Both the position numbers and the translations under genes were made by a program. A DNA stretch of 64,000 nucleotides from Agrobacterium rubi TR3 = NBRC 13261 (GTDB lineage Bacteria > Pseudomonadota > Alphaproteobacteria > Rhizobiales > Rhizobiaceae): NCBI RefSeq assembly GCF_000739935.1, contig NZ_BBJU01000003.1, positions 62,001 to 126,000 of the forward strand. The letters are read 5' to 3'. Below the pieces are notes generated by a model that had not been told where the DNA came from, made no database searches, and saw only the letters and a program-made list of their open reading frames with translations. The first letter of the stretch is position 1. The number at the start of each line of letters is the position of its first letter. Shown in pieces: positions 8,057 to 17,385 of the stretch.

Positions 8057-8944
8057 ATGCCGCTTTCACTTCGTTCCCTCATCATCAGTGCCATTGTTCC
8101 CGTTTCGCTGGCGCTCTCTCCCGTTGCCGCCAGCGCCTCCGATCAGGGTAACCCGCAGGCGAAGCGCATCGTGGCGGTAGGTGGGACGATCACCGAAATT
8201 CTCTACGCGCTGGGTGCGGGAGACCGCATCGTGGCGCGTGACTCGACCAGCAGCTTTCCGGCGGAAGCACTGACGAAGCCGGATATAGGCTATATGCGCG
8301 CGCTGTCGTCGGAAGGCATTTTGTCGCAAAAGCCCGATCTCATTCTGTCAGAAGACGGCGCCGGTCCTGCCGACGTGATCGGCATTCTGAAAGCCAGCGA
8401 AGTTCCGATGGTGACGGTCGACACGCCGCCGCTGCCGAGCGCTATTGCGAAGAAAATCGAGGATGTCGGCGCAGCGGTCGGCCTTTCGGACAAGGCCAAG
8501 GGTCTGGCCGATGAGGTGGACAAGGGCCTTGCAGCGCTGGCCAGCGACGTTGCCACTGTCGGGACTAAGAAAAAGCGCGTGCTGTTCGTTCTGTCCACCG
8601 CTGGTGGTCGCATTATGGCGGCGGGCAAGGATACGGAAGCGGCTGCGATCATCGAAATGGCCGGTGGTATCAATGCGGCCCAGGAGATTACCGGCTACAA
8701 GCCGTTGACGGACGAGGCCGTGATTGCGGCAGCTCCCGATGTGGTCTTGACCATGCAGCGCGGCAACCATGCGGAAAATCCCGATCAGGTGTTTGCGCTT
8801 CCTGCCTTCCAGTCCACCCCGGCTGCGGCGTCCAAGTCGCTGATCAGCATGGATGGCCTTTATCTCATCGGTTTCGGTCCACGCACCCCTGCGGCAGGAC
8901 GCGAACTTGCCGCCAAGCTTTACCCTGAAATCGTGAAGCCATGA
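8057..8944 (+). CDS. hmuT: Haem ABC transporter periplasmic binding protein HmuT
   Basis: A 295-residue haem receptor of the class III (FhuD/BtuF-like) binding-protein fold. It delivers haem from the outer-membrane receptor to HmuUV. The start at 8057 follows AGGA and gives a signal peptide ending near ASASDQ. After it come AKRIVAVGGTITEILYALGAGDRIVARDSTS and GYMRALSSEGILSQKPDLIL, the two strand-helix units typical of these receptors. Its stop overlaps the hmuU start (ATGA). Confidence 0.93.
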   Translation: MPLSLRSLIISAIVPVSLALSPVAASASDQGNPQAKRIVAVGGTITEILYALGAGDRIVARDSTSSFPAEALTKPDIGYMRALSSEGILSQKPDLILSEDGAGPADVIGILKASEVPMVTVDTPPLPSAIAKKIEDVGAAVGLSDKAKGLADEVDKGLAALASDVATVGTKKKRVLFVLSTAGGRIMAAGKDTEAAAIIEMAGGINAAQEITGYKPLTDEAVIAAAPDVVLTMQRGNHAENPDQVFALPAFQSTPAAASKSLISMDGLYLIGFGPRTPAAGRELAAKLYPEIVKP

Positions 8945-10032
8945 GCGTCGCAGTGGTGAGCCAGGGCGCGGGTCCCATAGCAGGAGACCGTTCTCGCAAG
9001 GGTGCCATCACGATTGTTGCACTCGTTGCGGTTCTGGTTTTTGCCTGCTTTGTCTCTCTGGCCAGCGGCCCGACGGGCGTGGGGCTGCATGAACTCTGGC
9101 TCTATTTTACCGGACACGCCGATACCATGGATGCACGCGACCGGGTTATCCTTCAGGCCGTGCGCCTGCCGCGCACCGGTCTCGGCCTGATGATCGGGGC
9201 CGGGCTTGCCGTTTCGGGTGCCATGATGCAGGGACTGTTTCGCAATCCGCTGGCCGATCCCGGCCTGATCGGCATCACATCGGGGGCTGCGCTGTTTGCC
9301 GTCGCGGCATTGGTGTTGGGGGGCAGCATGCTGGCACCGCTCGTGCTGTTTTTCGGGGCGCATTTCCTGCCGCTGATGGCGTTTTTTGGTGGTCTGATCA
9401 ACACGCTGCTGCTCTATCTGATTGCGACCCGCAATGGCTCCACCTCGACCACCGTTCTCGTTCTGGCCGGCATTGCGATTGCAGCGCTCAGCGCCGCATT
9501 GATGGGGCTGATGATGTTCGTGGCCGATGACCGGGCGCTACGCGACATCACCTTCTGGAGCCTTGGCTCGCTGGGCGGAGCGACATCGCTGAAAATCTGG
9601 ACGACGCTGCCGTTTTTCCTCGTCATTCTCGCCAGTATTCCTTTCGTGTCGAAGGGGCTGGATGCGCTGATCCTCGGAGATGCAGTTGCGTTTCACATGG
9701 GCATACCGGTGCAGCGCCTGAAGCGCGTCGTCATCGTTGCCGTTGCCGCCGCCTGCGGAGCGAGCGTTGCGGCGGCGGGGTCGATCGGTTTCGTCGGCAT
9801 CGTGGTGCCGCATCTTCTGCGCCTGGTCATCGGTTCGTCGCACCGGTTTCTGCTTCCTGCCTCTGCCATCGGCGGGGCGGCATTGCTGCTTCTGGCCGAC
9901 AGTTTCGCGCGCACCGTGGCAGCACCCGCCGAACTGCCCATCGGCGTCGTGACCGCGCTGATCGGTGCGCCGGTCTTCCTGTTTTTGCTGTTGGGCCGTG
10001 GCAATGGTCTAGGTCTGAGGAACGTGTCATGA
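8941..10032 (+). CDS. hmuU: Haem ABC transporter permease HmuU (FecCD family)
   Basis: A 363-residue FecCD/BtuC-type permease with about nine to ten transmembrane helices. Conserved landmarks include the LPRTGLGLMIGAGLAVSGAMMQGLFRNPLADP region near residue 75-105, where such permeases carry an RxPR and a QGxxRNPLAxP signature, and GSIGFVGIVVPHLLRL near 280. It overlaps hmuT and hmuV by four bases each, as expected for a tightly coupled importer operon. Confidence 0.95.
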   Translation: MSVAVVSQGAGPIAGDRSRKGAITIVALVAVLVFACFVSLASGPTGVGLHELWLYFTGHADTMDARDRVILQAVRLPRTGLGLMIGAGLAVSGAMMQGLFRNPLADPGLIGITSGAALFAVAALVLGGSMLAPLVLFFGAHFLPLMAFFGGLINTLLLYLIATRNGSTSTTVLVLAGIAIAALSAALMGLMMFVADDRALRDITFWSLGSLGGATSLKIWTTLPFFLVILASIPFVSKGLDALILGDAVAFHMGIPVQRLKRVVIVAVAAACGASVAAAGSIGFVGIVVPHLLRLVIGSSHRFLLPASAIGGAALLLLADSFARTVAAPAELPIGVVTALIGAPVFLFLLLGRGNGLGLRNVS

Positions 10033-10811
10033 TTTCCACGCGTGGTGTTACCGTTACACGATCTGGCCGCCGCTTGCTGGACGATGTCTCCATCAAGCTT
10101 TCGCCGGGCACGTTCAGCGTCATTATCGGCCCCAACGGGGCTGGAAAATCCACCCTGATGAAGGTGCTGTCAGGCGAAATGCGGGCGGATACGGGCGCCG
10201 TTGCCTATGGCACTGTCGATGTCGGTTTGTTCAAACCGGCGCAGCTTGCGCGTCTGCGGGCCGTGTTGCCGCAAAGCACGGTGCTGTCGTTTCCCTTCAC
10301 GGCGCTGGAAATCGTGCGCATGGGTGCCGTGGCGCAGGGGTCTCTTCAGCCGGAAGAGCAGGCGAGGGCGGCACTGGCCAAGGTCGGCTTGAGCGGTTTC
10401 GAGGGACGGGCTTACAACATGCTTTCGGGTGGGGAGCAGCAGCGCGTCCAGTTCGCGCGTGCGCTTGCGCAAGTGCCGCAGGCCGTCGAGAACGGCGAGG
10501 CGAAGGCGCTTTTGCTGGATGAGCCGACCTCGAGCCTCGACCTTGGTCACCAGATTTCCGTGCTGGAAACCGCGCGGGATTTTGCGAAAAGCGGCGGCAC
10601 GGTGCTGGCTGTTCTGCATGATCTCAATCTCGCGGCGGAATTTGCCGATCAACTTATCGTCATGCACCGCGGCAGAATTACCGCCTGCGGCCCCTCTCAC
10701 GAAACGATCAACGACGAGACGATTGCGCGGGTCTACGGCATTGGCGGCACCGTGGGTCGCATACCCGCCGGTCACATACCCTATGTGCTACCGCAATCAC
10801 GCCATCGGTAG
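10029..10811 (+). CDS. hmuV: Haem ABC transporter ATP-binding protein HmuV
   Basis: A 260-residue ABC ATPase that powers haem import through HmuU. It has the Walker A motif GPNGAGKST, signature LSGGEQQRV, Walker B LLLDEPTSSLD and the H-loop in AVLHDLNLA. A short insert before Walker B (VPQAVENGEAK) is usual in HmuV proteins. It is the last gene of hmuTUV and converges on the DUF454 gene seven bases later. Confidence 0.95.
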   Translation: MISTRGVTVTRSGRRLLDDVSIKLSPGTFSVIIGPNGAGKSTLMKVLSGEMRADTGAVAYGTVDVGLFKPAQLARLRAVLPQSTVLSFPFTALEIVRMGAVAQGSLQPEEQARAALAKVGLSGFEGRAYNMLSGGEQQRVQFARALAQVPQAVENGEAKALLLDEPTSSLDLGHQISVLETARDFAKSGGTVLAVLHDLNLAAEFADQLIVMHRGRITACGPSHETINDETIARVYGIGGTVGRIPAGHIPYVLPQSRHR

Positions 10812-10817
10812 AAATGT

Positions 10818-11189
10818 TCAGGGTTCGGGCCGGGTCGAGACGTAGAGGGCAGCGCCCAGCATGACTGCGGCGACGATAGTCGCACGCAACGCCGTTGGTT
10901 CTGTTCCGAACCAGAAGATCGCGTAACTCATTGTCATCAAAGACACGGCTGCGATTTTCGCTTTGCGCGGGACCGCACCTTTTTCCCGCCAGTTGCGCAG
11001 CGACGGGCCAAATCTGGGGTGGGAGAGAAGCCATGCCTCCAGCTTCGGTGACGATTTGGAGAAGCACCAGAGCGCGATCAGCAAAAAGGGCGTCGTCGGC
11101 AAAATTGGCAGGAAAGCACCGACGATACCGGTGGCAACCATGAGCCAGCCAAGACAGAGATAAAGGATGCGCATGTGTGCCGGTATCAT
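10818..11189 (-). CDS. DUF454 (YbaN-like) inner-membrane protein
   Basis: A 123-residue membrane protein with about three hydrophobic helices. Near the N-terminus it has LGWLMVATGIVGAFLPILPTTPFLL and then WCFSKSSPKLEAWLL, the conserved core of the DUF454/YbaN family. The family is often found beside haem genes but has no defined function. Starts at 11189 and 11174 are both possible; neither has a clear ribosome-binding site. Confidence 0.8.
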   Translation of the reverse strand: MIPAHMRILYLCLGWLMVATGIVGAFLPILPTTPFLLIALWCFSKSSPKLEAWLLSHPRFGPSLRNWREKGAVPRKAKIAAVSLMTMSYAIFWFGTEPTALRATIVAAVMLGAALYVSTRPEP

Positions 11190-11361
11190 GAGTTTTGATG
11201 TCAGGATAGTGGGAAAGCCGTAGCGCCGAGGCTTGGGTGATTATCTGCCATGCGCCTTGAAATGGCCTCAAGGGTTGAAACTCTCGGCTCCAGCGGCTAT
11301 CTGCCTGCCCCGATGCCTGCGGCATAAGCAGGACACCACGAAGCAGGAAGAAGGAAACACC

Positions 11362-11757
11362 ATGGCCAAACTTATCCACTCTATGGTCCGGGTGCTGGAC
11401 GAGAAGCGTTCGGTGGGTTTTTACAATCAGGTTTTCGGTCTGGAGATCGCGGAGCGTTTCGAGTTCGAGACCTTCACGCTGGTCTATCTCAGCAATGCCG
11501 AAGGTGACTTCGAGCTTGAGCTGACGATCAACAAGGGCCGAGAAGTGCCCTACGCGTTGGGCGATGGCTATGGGCACATCGCTGTGAGCGTCGATGATGT
11601 GGATGCCGAGCATGCCCGCCTGACCGAATTGGGCCTTGCTGTCGGTAAGATCATCAATGCCGATTATAAAGGCGCGCCGTTTGCGAAATACTTCTTCATT
11701 TGCGATCCGGATGGGTACAAGATCGAAGTGCTTCAGCGCGGCGAACGCTTCAAGTAA
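11362..11757 (+). CDS. VOC-family lactoylglutathione lyase-like protein
   Basis: A 131-residue single vicinal-oxygen-chelate domain similar to glyoxalase I. The start at 11362 follows AAGGAAA. The metal-ligand pattern is visible as the His in MAKLIHSMVRV, a Glu in LELTIN, the His in YGHIAVSVDD and a Glu in GYKIEVLQRG, which is the arrangement of bacterial GloA. It would detoxify methylglyoxal with glutathione. It stands 16 bases before ung. Confidence 0.82.
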   Translation: MAKLIHSMVRVLDEKRSVGFYNQVFGLEIAERFEFETFTLVYLSNAEGDFELELTINKGREVPYALGDGYGHIAVSVDDVDAEHARLTELGLAVGKIINADYKGAPFAKYFFICDPDGYKIEVLQRGERFK

Positions 11758-11772
11758 ATAAAGAGGGCTCTC

Positions 11773-12465
11773 ATGGCAGAAGCGGGCGTGAAACTGGACG
11801 AAAGCTGGAAACGCGCGCTGTCGACTGAATTCGCCAGCCCTTACATGCAAAAACTGAAAGACTTTCTGCTAGCCGAGAAAAATGCCGGCAAGCATATTTT
11901 CCCGAAAGGCGGCGAATATTTTCGCGCGCTTGATCTGACGCCTCTGGATGAGGTGAAGGTGGTCATCCTCGGGCAAGACCCCTATCACGGCGCTGGTCAG
12001 GCGCACGGCCTGTGCTTTTCGGTCCAGCCCGGGGTGCGCATCCCGCCCTCGCTTGTCAATATCTACAAGGAATTGCAGAGCGACCTTGGCATAACGCCCG
12101 TCAGCCACGGCTTTCTGGAGAGTTGGGCCAAACAGGGCGTTTTGTTGCTCAACAGCGTTCTGACCGTGGAGGAAGCACGTGCGGCCTCGCATCAGGGGCA
12201 GGGCTGGGAAAAGTTCACCGATACCATCATTCGCACGGTGAATGACGAGTGCGACGGCGTGGTCTTTCTGCTGTGGGGCTCGTATGCCCAGAAGAAAGCA
12301 TCATTTGTCGACCAGGCGAAACATCTGGTTTTGAAGTCGCCACATCCGTCGCCACTGTCTGCCCATAACGGCTTTTTCGGAAACCATCATTTTTCGAAAG
12401 CAAATGATTTTCTGAAGTCCAGAGGCCGAGAGCCGATCGATTGGCAGTTGCCCGAAAAAGTGTGA
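11773..12465 (+). CDS. ung: Uracil-DNA glycosylase
   Basis: A 230-residue family 1 uracil-DNA glycosylase, which removes uracil from DNA at the start of base-excision repair. The water-activating loop [18 protein letters not shown] (about residues 66-83) and the C-terminal [13 protein letters not shown] loop with its catalytic His are both intact. Full family length. It probably shares a transcript with the VOC gene. Confidence 0.97.
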   Translation: MAEAGVKLDESWKRALSTEFASPYMQKLKDFLLAEKNAGKHIFPKGGEYFRALDLTPLDEVKVVILGQDPYHGAGQAHGLCFSVQPGVRIPPSLVNIYKELQSDLGITPVSHGFLESWAKQGVLLLNSVLTVEEARAASHQGQGWEKFTDTIIRTVNDECDGVVFLLWGSYAQKKASFVDQAKHLVLKSPHPSPLSAHNGFFGNHHFSKANDFLKSRGREPIDWQLPEKV

Positions 12466-12547
12466 TCGAACCGAGCAAAAACTGCTTTGCACTTTTCCAT
12501 TCCCTGATCTAAAGATAACCGGACTGTAATCTGAAGGATTTACGCCG

Positions 12548-13615
12548 GTGACGCTTCTCTCTGCGCAAACATCTGTCGCTCTTCCCAATCCAGCCGCGAT
12601 TGTCGATGCCTTCCACGAGCATTTTGCCGAGTATATGACGATGACCCGCGAGGGGGAGGCGTTGCACTTTGAGGCAGATTACGGCAACGGCACGTTCGAT
12701 GCCGAAGACGGACGTTTTGCAGCACGGATCAATTGCGTTTCGGAAAATGTGCTGCTGTCCGTCAAGGCCATGGTGGCCGAACATATCGTTGAGTTTACCG
12801 GCGATACGTCGCTGGACTTCCGCTGGGAGGGCCATGGCTCTGACATGAGAGAGATGCCCAACCTCTTCAGCGGTCGGGTGGTGCGCGCCTATAATCTGAC
12901 CCCGAAAATGCGCCGCGTGGTGATTGCTATAGACAAGGGTATCGAGCGCCTCCTGAATGGCGGTCTGCATGTCCGTATTCTCATCCTTCCCGACCAGAAC
13001 CGCGCTCCGGTCTGGCCGCATCTGTCGAAGACGGGCGCGATTGTCTGGGCAAAAGGCGAGGACGAACAGGCGCGACGCGTCTACACCATTCGCTCCGGCA
13101 GCATCACGCGCGGCGAGATCGATCTCGATTTCGTCATGCACGAAGGCGACCATATGCCCGGCGCGCATTTCGGTGCAACGGCTGCTGCGGGCGACCTCGT
13201 CGGTATCGTCGGTCCCGGTGGTGAACTGCCGGATGCAGACACGTACGTCTTTGGCGGTGACGAGACCGCACTGCCGGTGATGCTGCGCATGGCTGCGGAG
13301 ATGCCGGCGGGCAAAAAGCTGACCGTCTATGCTGAAATCGACAATCCGCAGGAGCGGCAGGAGATTTCGTCCAAGGCTGACGTCAACTGGAACTGGCTTT
13401 ATCGCTATGGTCAGGAGGCTGGAACGGCTGGCTTGCTGGAAAAGGCGCTGCGCGCTCACCCATGGTCCGGTTCTGACGGACTGCATGTCTTCGTTGGCTG
13501 CGAGAAGGGCGAGGCACGGCTTGTCAAGAGAATGCTGGGTGATGAAGTGCGCCTCCCGAAGACTGCCTTCGTCACCGCTGGTTACTGGGTGAGGGGTGCC
13601 AATGACGACCACTGA
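12548..13615 (+). CDS. Siderophore-interacting FAD-binding reductase (ViuB/SIP family)
   Basis: A 355-residue cytoplasmic ferric-siderophore reductase candidate. The start is GTG at 12548 with GAAGGA eleven bases upstream. Residues 1-95 look like a DUF2218 domain, often fused N-terminally in rhizobial members. The SIP flavin domain then follows with RRVYTIRS, the FAD-binding RxYTxR motif, and a C-terminal NAD(P)H-type domain with ADTYVFGGDETALPVM. It would release iron by reducing ferric siderophores. No siderophore transport gene is adjacent. Confidence 0.88.
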   Translation: MTLLSAQTSVALPNPAAIVDAFHEHFAEYMTMTREGEALHFEADYGNGTFDAEDGRFAARINCVSENVLLSVKAMVAEHIVEFTGDTSLDFRWEGHGSDMREMPNLFSGRVVRAYNLTPKMRRVVIAIDKGIERLLNGGLHVRILILPDQNRAPVWPHLSKTGAIVWAKGEDEQARRVYTIRSGSITRGEIDLDFVMHEGDHMPGAHFGATAAAGDLVGIVGPGGELPDADTYVFGGDETALPVMLRMAAEMPAGKKLTVYAEIDNPQERQEISSKADVNWNWLYRYGQEAGTAGLLEKALRAHPWSGSDGLHVFVGCEKGEARLVKRMLGDEVRLPKTAFVTAGYWVRGANDDH

Positions 13616-13661
13616 TCGTGGCGTGTCATTTGCTGAACAATTCACCTCATCGTTTCCAAAT

Positions 13662-13680
13662 TGAGAACAATGCGTTCTGA
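13662..13680. promoter_or_regulatory. Inverted repeat upstream of the MhqO/MhqD-like pair
   Basis: TGAGAAC and GTTCTGA arms, with one mismatch, are separated by AATGC about 100 bases before the dioxygenase start. A -10-like TATACG follows at about 13691. The size fits a MarR- or TetR-type operator, but no such regulator gene is next to it. Confidence 0.35.
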
Positions 13681-13777
13681 ACGTTCCATCTATACGAAAG
13701 ACCCGATCTGCACCATCTTGAGCCCATGAACGAAGGGCGTCGCTTTTCTGCGAGCCCGCTCAATCCGAGGGATCAAA

Positions 13778-14710
13778 ATGTTGAACCAGATCAAAGGGCT
13801 GCACCACGTTACATCGATGGCTGGCAGTGCACGCGGCAACAACCAATTCTTCACCGATACGCTGGGCCTGCGCCGCGTCAAGAAAACCGTCAACTTCGAT
13901 GCGCCCGATGTTTATCACCTCTATTATGGCGATGAGGTCGGCACGCCTGGCTCCGTCATGACCTACTTTCCGTTTCCACACATCGCGCGTGGCCGTCAGG
14001 GCACGGGCGAAGTCGGCACGACACTGTTTTCGGTGCCGGAGGGTTCGCTGGCCTACTGGCAGGACCGTCTGGCCAAGGCCAATGTGGATGGTTTGAAAGC
14101 CGATGAAGCCTTTGGCAACAAGCGCCTGCATTTTGCCGGTCCCGATGGCGATGGCTTTGCGCTGGTCGAGATCAAGGACGACGAGCGCGCGCAATGGACC
14201 GCAAATGGCGTTGGTGAAGATCAGGCCATCCGGGGTTTTCAGGGTGCTTCGCTGCGCCTTCAGGACGAGGGTGCTACCGCTGAATTGCTGAAGTTCATGG
14301 GCTATCAGGAAGTGGACCGTCAGGACGGCGTGCTGCGACTGGGTATGCCCGGCGGCAATGGTGCCGATGTCATCGACATCGAAACCATGCCGAATATCTC
14401 GGGTGCGCGTCTCGGTGCCGGTTCGGTTCATCACATCGCCTTTGCTGTCGAAAACCGTCAGACGCAGCTCGAAGTGCGCAAGGCATTGCTGGATACGGGC
14501 TATCAGGTAACGCCGGTCATCGACCGCGATTATTTCTGGGCGATCTACTTCCGCACACCCGGCGGCGTACTGTTTGAAGTCGCCACCAACGAGCCGGGTT
14601 TCGACCGCGACGAGGACACCGCGAATCTGGGCGAAGCGTTAAAGCTGCCAACACAGCACGAACATCTGCGCGCCACGTTGGAGCAGCATCTGGAACCGCT
14701 GGAACAGTGA
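13778..14710 (+). CDS. Ring-cleaving dioxygenase, MhqO/MhqA-like (VOC fold)
   Basis: A 310-residue two-module VOC protein like the hydroquinone-specific extradiol dioxygenases of the MhqO family. Likely iron ligands are a His in IKGLHHVTSM near the N-terminus, a His in GSVHHIAFAV and the Glu in VLFEVATNEPGFDRDED. It precedes an MhqD-like hydrolase by 64 bases, the same pairing seen in quinone-responsive operons of Bacillus. The role in quinone or hydroquinone detoxification is inferred from that pairing. Confidence 0.85.
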   Translation: MLNQIKGLHHVTSMAGSARGNNQFFTDTLGLRRVKKTVNFDAPDVYHLYYGDEVGTPGSVMTYFPFPHIARGRQGTGEVGTTLFSVPEGSLAYWQDRLAKANVDGLKADEAFGNKRLHFAGPDGDGFALVEIKDDERAQWTANGVGEDQAIRGFQGASLRLQDEGATAELLKFMGYQEVDRQDGVLRLGMPGGNGADVIDIETMPNISGARLGAGSVHHIAFAVENRQTQLEVRKALLDTGYQVTPVIDRDYFWAIYFRTPGGVLFEVATNEPGFDRDEDTANLGEALKLPTQHEHLRATLEQHLEPLEQ

Positions 14711-14774
14711 TCGTCACAAAACAAGACAACGCCTGCGGCTTCACGGTCGCGGGCAGTCGTCGGGAGATATTGCC

Positions 14775-15386
14775 ATGAGCAAGGATAGTTATGTTCACAA
14801 GGTCCGTGCCGGTGCGCCGGGCCAGCCAGCCTTTTTCGTCTTTCACGGCACCGGGGGCGACGAGAACCAGTTCTTCGACTTCGGCTCTCGTCTTCTACCG
14901 AATGCGACGGTCGTCTCGCCCCAGGGTGATGTCTCCGAGCATGGTGCGGCGCGGTTTTTCCGCAGAACGGCCGAAGGCGTCTATGACATGGCAGATCTGG
15001 ATCGCGCGACCCGGCAAATGGCGGCCTTCGTCACTGCCAACCGCGATTATCACGAGGCTGGCCTCGTCGTTGGTCTGGGTTTTTCCAATGGTGCGAATAT
15101 TCTGGCCAACATTCTGGTCGAATATCCTGATCTGTTTGATGCCGCGGTGTTGATGCATCCGCTGATCCCGTTCGAGCCGAAGCCAGCGCCCGCCCTTGCG
15201 TCTCGACGGGTGCTGATGACGGCAGGCGAACGCGACCCTATCTGCCCGATGCCGTTGACCAATCGTCTGGCGAATTATTTCAGGGCGCAGGGTTGTGAGG
15301 TTGAAATGGAATGGCACGCTGGCGGCCATGACATTCGCGGGAACGAAATCGAGGCGGTGAAGGCGTTTCTGGCGCCGTATATTTGA
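14775..15386 (+). CDS. Alpha/beta hydrolase, phospholipase/carboxylesterase family (MhqD-like)
   Basis: A 203-residue serine hydrolase. It shows the oxyanion segment FVFHGTGGDENQF, the nucleophile elbow GLGFSNGANI with the active Ser, an Asp in AGERDPICP and the His in WHAGGHDIR. The family includes MhqD, the partner of MhqO. It is downstream of the dioxygenase and probably cotranscribed. Confidence 0.87.
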   Translation: MSKDSYVHKVRAGAPGQPAFFVFHGTGGDENQFFDFGSRLLPNATVVSPQGDVSEHGAARFFRRTAEGVYDMADLDRATRQMAAFVTANRDYHEAGLVVGLGFSNGANILANILVEYPDLFDAAVLMHPLIPFEPKPAPALASRRVLMTAGERDPICPMPLTNRLANYFRAQGCEVEMEWHAGGHDIRGNEIEAVKAFLAPYI

Positions 15387-15444
15387 TAGCTTCCGTCATG
15401 TCGGCCTTGCGCCGGTATGACGGGGAGTGGGCTACGACTAATGC

Positions 15445-16029
15445 CTACCGATATCCGCAATCCTGCAACTGCTTCTCATAGCGGATAGCCATGTTGGCGG
15501 AGCGGCGGGCGGCCTGTTGAATGGCGCGGTTGTTGCGCCAGACGCCGTTCGAATAGCCCGCGTGGCCGGAATAATAAGCGAGATAGAGATTGTAGGGGTC
15601 GTTCAGAGCGATGCCGTTCTGGCGGTTGCTCTTGGCGTGGTACCAGCCGACGAAGTGGATGGCGTCGGTGAAATCCGTGCGGCTGGCGTTCCAGCGGCCT
15701 GTCTCGCGCTGATAAACCTTCCACGTGCCATCCAGTGCCTGGGCGTAGCCATAAGCGGTGGACTTACGTCCCCAGGGAATGAAGCCGAAGAGCTTGTTGC
15801 GCGGCGGGCGGGCATAGGGCTGGAAGCTGGATTCGGTGTAGATAGTGGCCATCATGACGGGCACCGGCACGCCGAACTCACGCTCTGCCGCCTGCGCATC
15901 TTTTTTCCAGTTGTTGAACATGCCGTTTCGCTGTTCGAAAATCGCACAGGCATTGGTGATCTGCGACGGAGCCGTCGCGCAGCCAGCCAGAACAGTCAAA
16001 AGAAAAACGACGACAAATACGCCACGCAT
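15445..16029 (-). CDS. Lytic transglycosylase-like lipoprotein
   Basis: A 194-residue predicted lipoprotein with lipobox LAGC near residue 17. The start at 16029 follows GAGAGG. The mature part contains PVPVMMATIYTESSFQPYARPP with the likely catalytic Glu of an SLT fold, then GYAQALDGTWKVYQ and NLYLAYYSGHAGY. These match the transglycosylase SLT domain of EtgA/PleA type but with an unusual C-terminus. It would cut peptidoglycan in the periplasm. Confidence 0.82.
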   Translation of the reverse strand: MRGVFVVVFLLTVLAGCATAPSQITNACAIFEQRNGMFNNWKKDAQAAEREFGVPVPVMMATIYTESSFQPYARPPRNKLFGFIPWGRKSTAYGYAQALDGTWKVYQRETGRWNASRTDFTDAIHFVGWYHAKSNRQNGIALNDPYNLYLAYYSGHAGYSNGVWRNNRAIQQAARRSANMAIRYEKQLQDCGYR

Positions 16030-16130
16030 CGCGAAACCTCTCGTTCCGCTCATTACTAAATTGTAAATCTTAACGGTCGGTTTTGAGACAAGGTTAATGC
16101 AAATGCGATCTATTAAGGTTTCATTGACAA

Positions 16131-16976
16131 TCAGATGCGGCCCATGGCGCTTGCCATCTGATAGAGCGCCAGTCCCGACGCCGTTCCGGCATTCAAGCTA
16201 TCGAGTTGCGGCGACTGGGCAATGCGGGCGGTGTGGAAGCGGGACAACACGTCCTGCGGCAGTCCATCCCCCTCGGTGCCGATGACGAGCGCCATTCTAG
16301 CCGATGCGGGTATGTCGCGGATTTCCGCAGTGCCCGCCGGGGAAAGGCTCCAGATATCGAAGCCTTCAGTCGCCAGCGTTTCCAGCATGCCAACGGCACT
16401 TCCGCCACGATGGTAGGGGACAGATAACACCGAGCCGACGGAGACGCGCAGGGACTTGCGATAGAGCGGATCGCAGCAGGTCGTGTCCATGAACACCGCA
16501 TCGGCGTAAAAAGCGGCGGCGTTGCGAAACATGGCGCCGAGATTATCATGATTGGAAATGCCGCAACCGGCCAGCACGAGCGAGGTGTCAGGCAATTGCT
16601 GGATGGTCGCCGCCAGGTCGTTTTCGCTTGTGCGCTTTCCAATCGCCAGAATACCCCTGTGCAAGTGGAACCCGACGATGGCATCCAGCACCTCGGCCTT
16701 CGCCACATAGACCGGCACCTCCGCCGGGAAGGCGCTGATGATGTCGGCGACGCCTGCCAGACGGTTCTCGAGGATCAGAATGCTTTCAGCCGCGAAGTCG
16801 CCGCCAGCTCTGTGCGCTGCGGCCAGCATGCGCAGAACGACGGTGCCTTCCACGATAAAGCGGCCCTGCCTGCCGGTCAGGTCACGCTCCTTCACATCAC
16901 GGAAATCTGCGATACGCGGATCGTCGGCCTGCGTTATCGGGATAAAGGTTCTGATATCAGGCAGATCAACGGGCAT
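16131..16976 (-). CDS. TrmH/SpoU-family RNA 2'-O-methyltransferase
   Basis: A 281-residue RNA ribose methyltransferase. I start it at MPVDLPDIR (16976), because the upstream part of the frame reads as an out-of-frame shadow of the preceding gene. Residues about 20-95 are an SpoU substrate-binding-like domain. The SPOUT catalytic half has LAGCGISNHDNLGAMFRNAAAF (motif 1), ALVIGTEGDGLPQ (motif 2) and LDSLNAGTASGLALYQ (motif 3). The target RNA cannot be told. Its start overlaps the previous gene by 11 bases. Confidence 0.9.
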   Translation of the reverse strand: MPVDLPDIRTFIPITQADDPRIADFRDVKERDLTGRQGRFIVEGTVVLRMLAAAHRAGGDFAAESILILENRLAGVADIISAFPAEVPVYVAKAEVLDAIVGFHLHRGILAIGKRTSENDLAATIQQLPDTSLVLAGCGISNHDNLGAMFRNAAAFYADAVFMDTTCCDPLYRKSLRVSVGSVLSVPYHRGGSAVGMLETLATEGFDIWSLSPAGTAEIRDIPASARMALVIGTEGDGLPQDVLSRFHTARIAQSPQLDSLNAGTASGLALYQMASAMGRI

Positions 16977-17346
16977 CGATGGTAATGTCTGCCACGAAGC
17001 GACCGGCCTGCACGTTGAACACCAGCGCCTTGCGCGTGCCATTGGCCAGCCGTCCGTAAAACAGCATGTCGCCACTGGCAAACGAGACGTTTTCGATGGT
17101 GAAGCCCTGCGGCAGGCTAGCGGTGGCGGCGACCGGCGCGTCCGAAGGAACGGCGTTCGTTGCTGCGCTTGTCGCGGTCTTGGACGGGCCGACCGCCTTA
17201 TAGACAACCGCACCGAAGACAGCCATAAGGCTGATAAACATCACGGAGCCCGACACGATCTGCAAACGGATCATCTTGCGGCGAACTTTTTCCATGGCCG
17301 GGTCTAACGGCTGGTCGTCCTGTTCGGCTTGCTCGATCTGCGTCAT
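16966..17346 (-). CDS. Small single-pass membrane protein, function unknown
   Basis: A 126-residue protein starting MTQIEQAEQD at 17346. It has an acidic cytoplasmic N-terminus, one transmembrane helix (about 31-52), a Ser/Thr/Ala-rich linker and a small periplasmic domain of about 50 residues. I do not recognise the family. It overlaps the RNA methyltransferase by 11 bases and is divergent from the pseudouridine synthase gene, with only 39 bases between their starts. Confidence 0.75.
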   Translation of the reverse strand: MTQIEQAEQDDQPLDPAMEKVRRKMIRLQIVSGSVMFISLMAVFGAVVYKAVGPSKTATSAATNAVPSDAPVAATASLPQGFTIENVSFASGDMLFYGRLANGTRKALVFNVQAGRFVADITIDAR

Positions 17347-17385
17347 CGGGATCCTTGGATATTGTTGAGTGATCGGAAAATAAGA

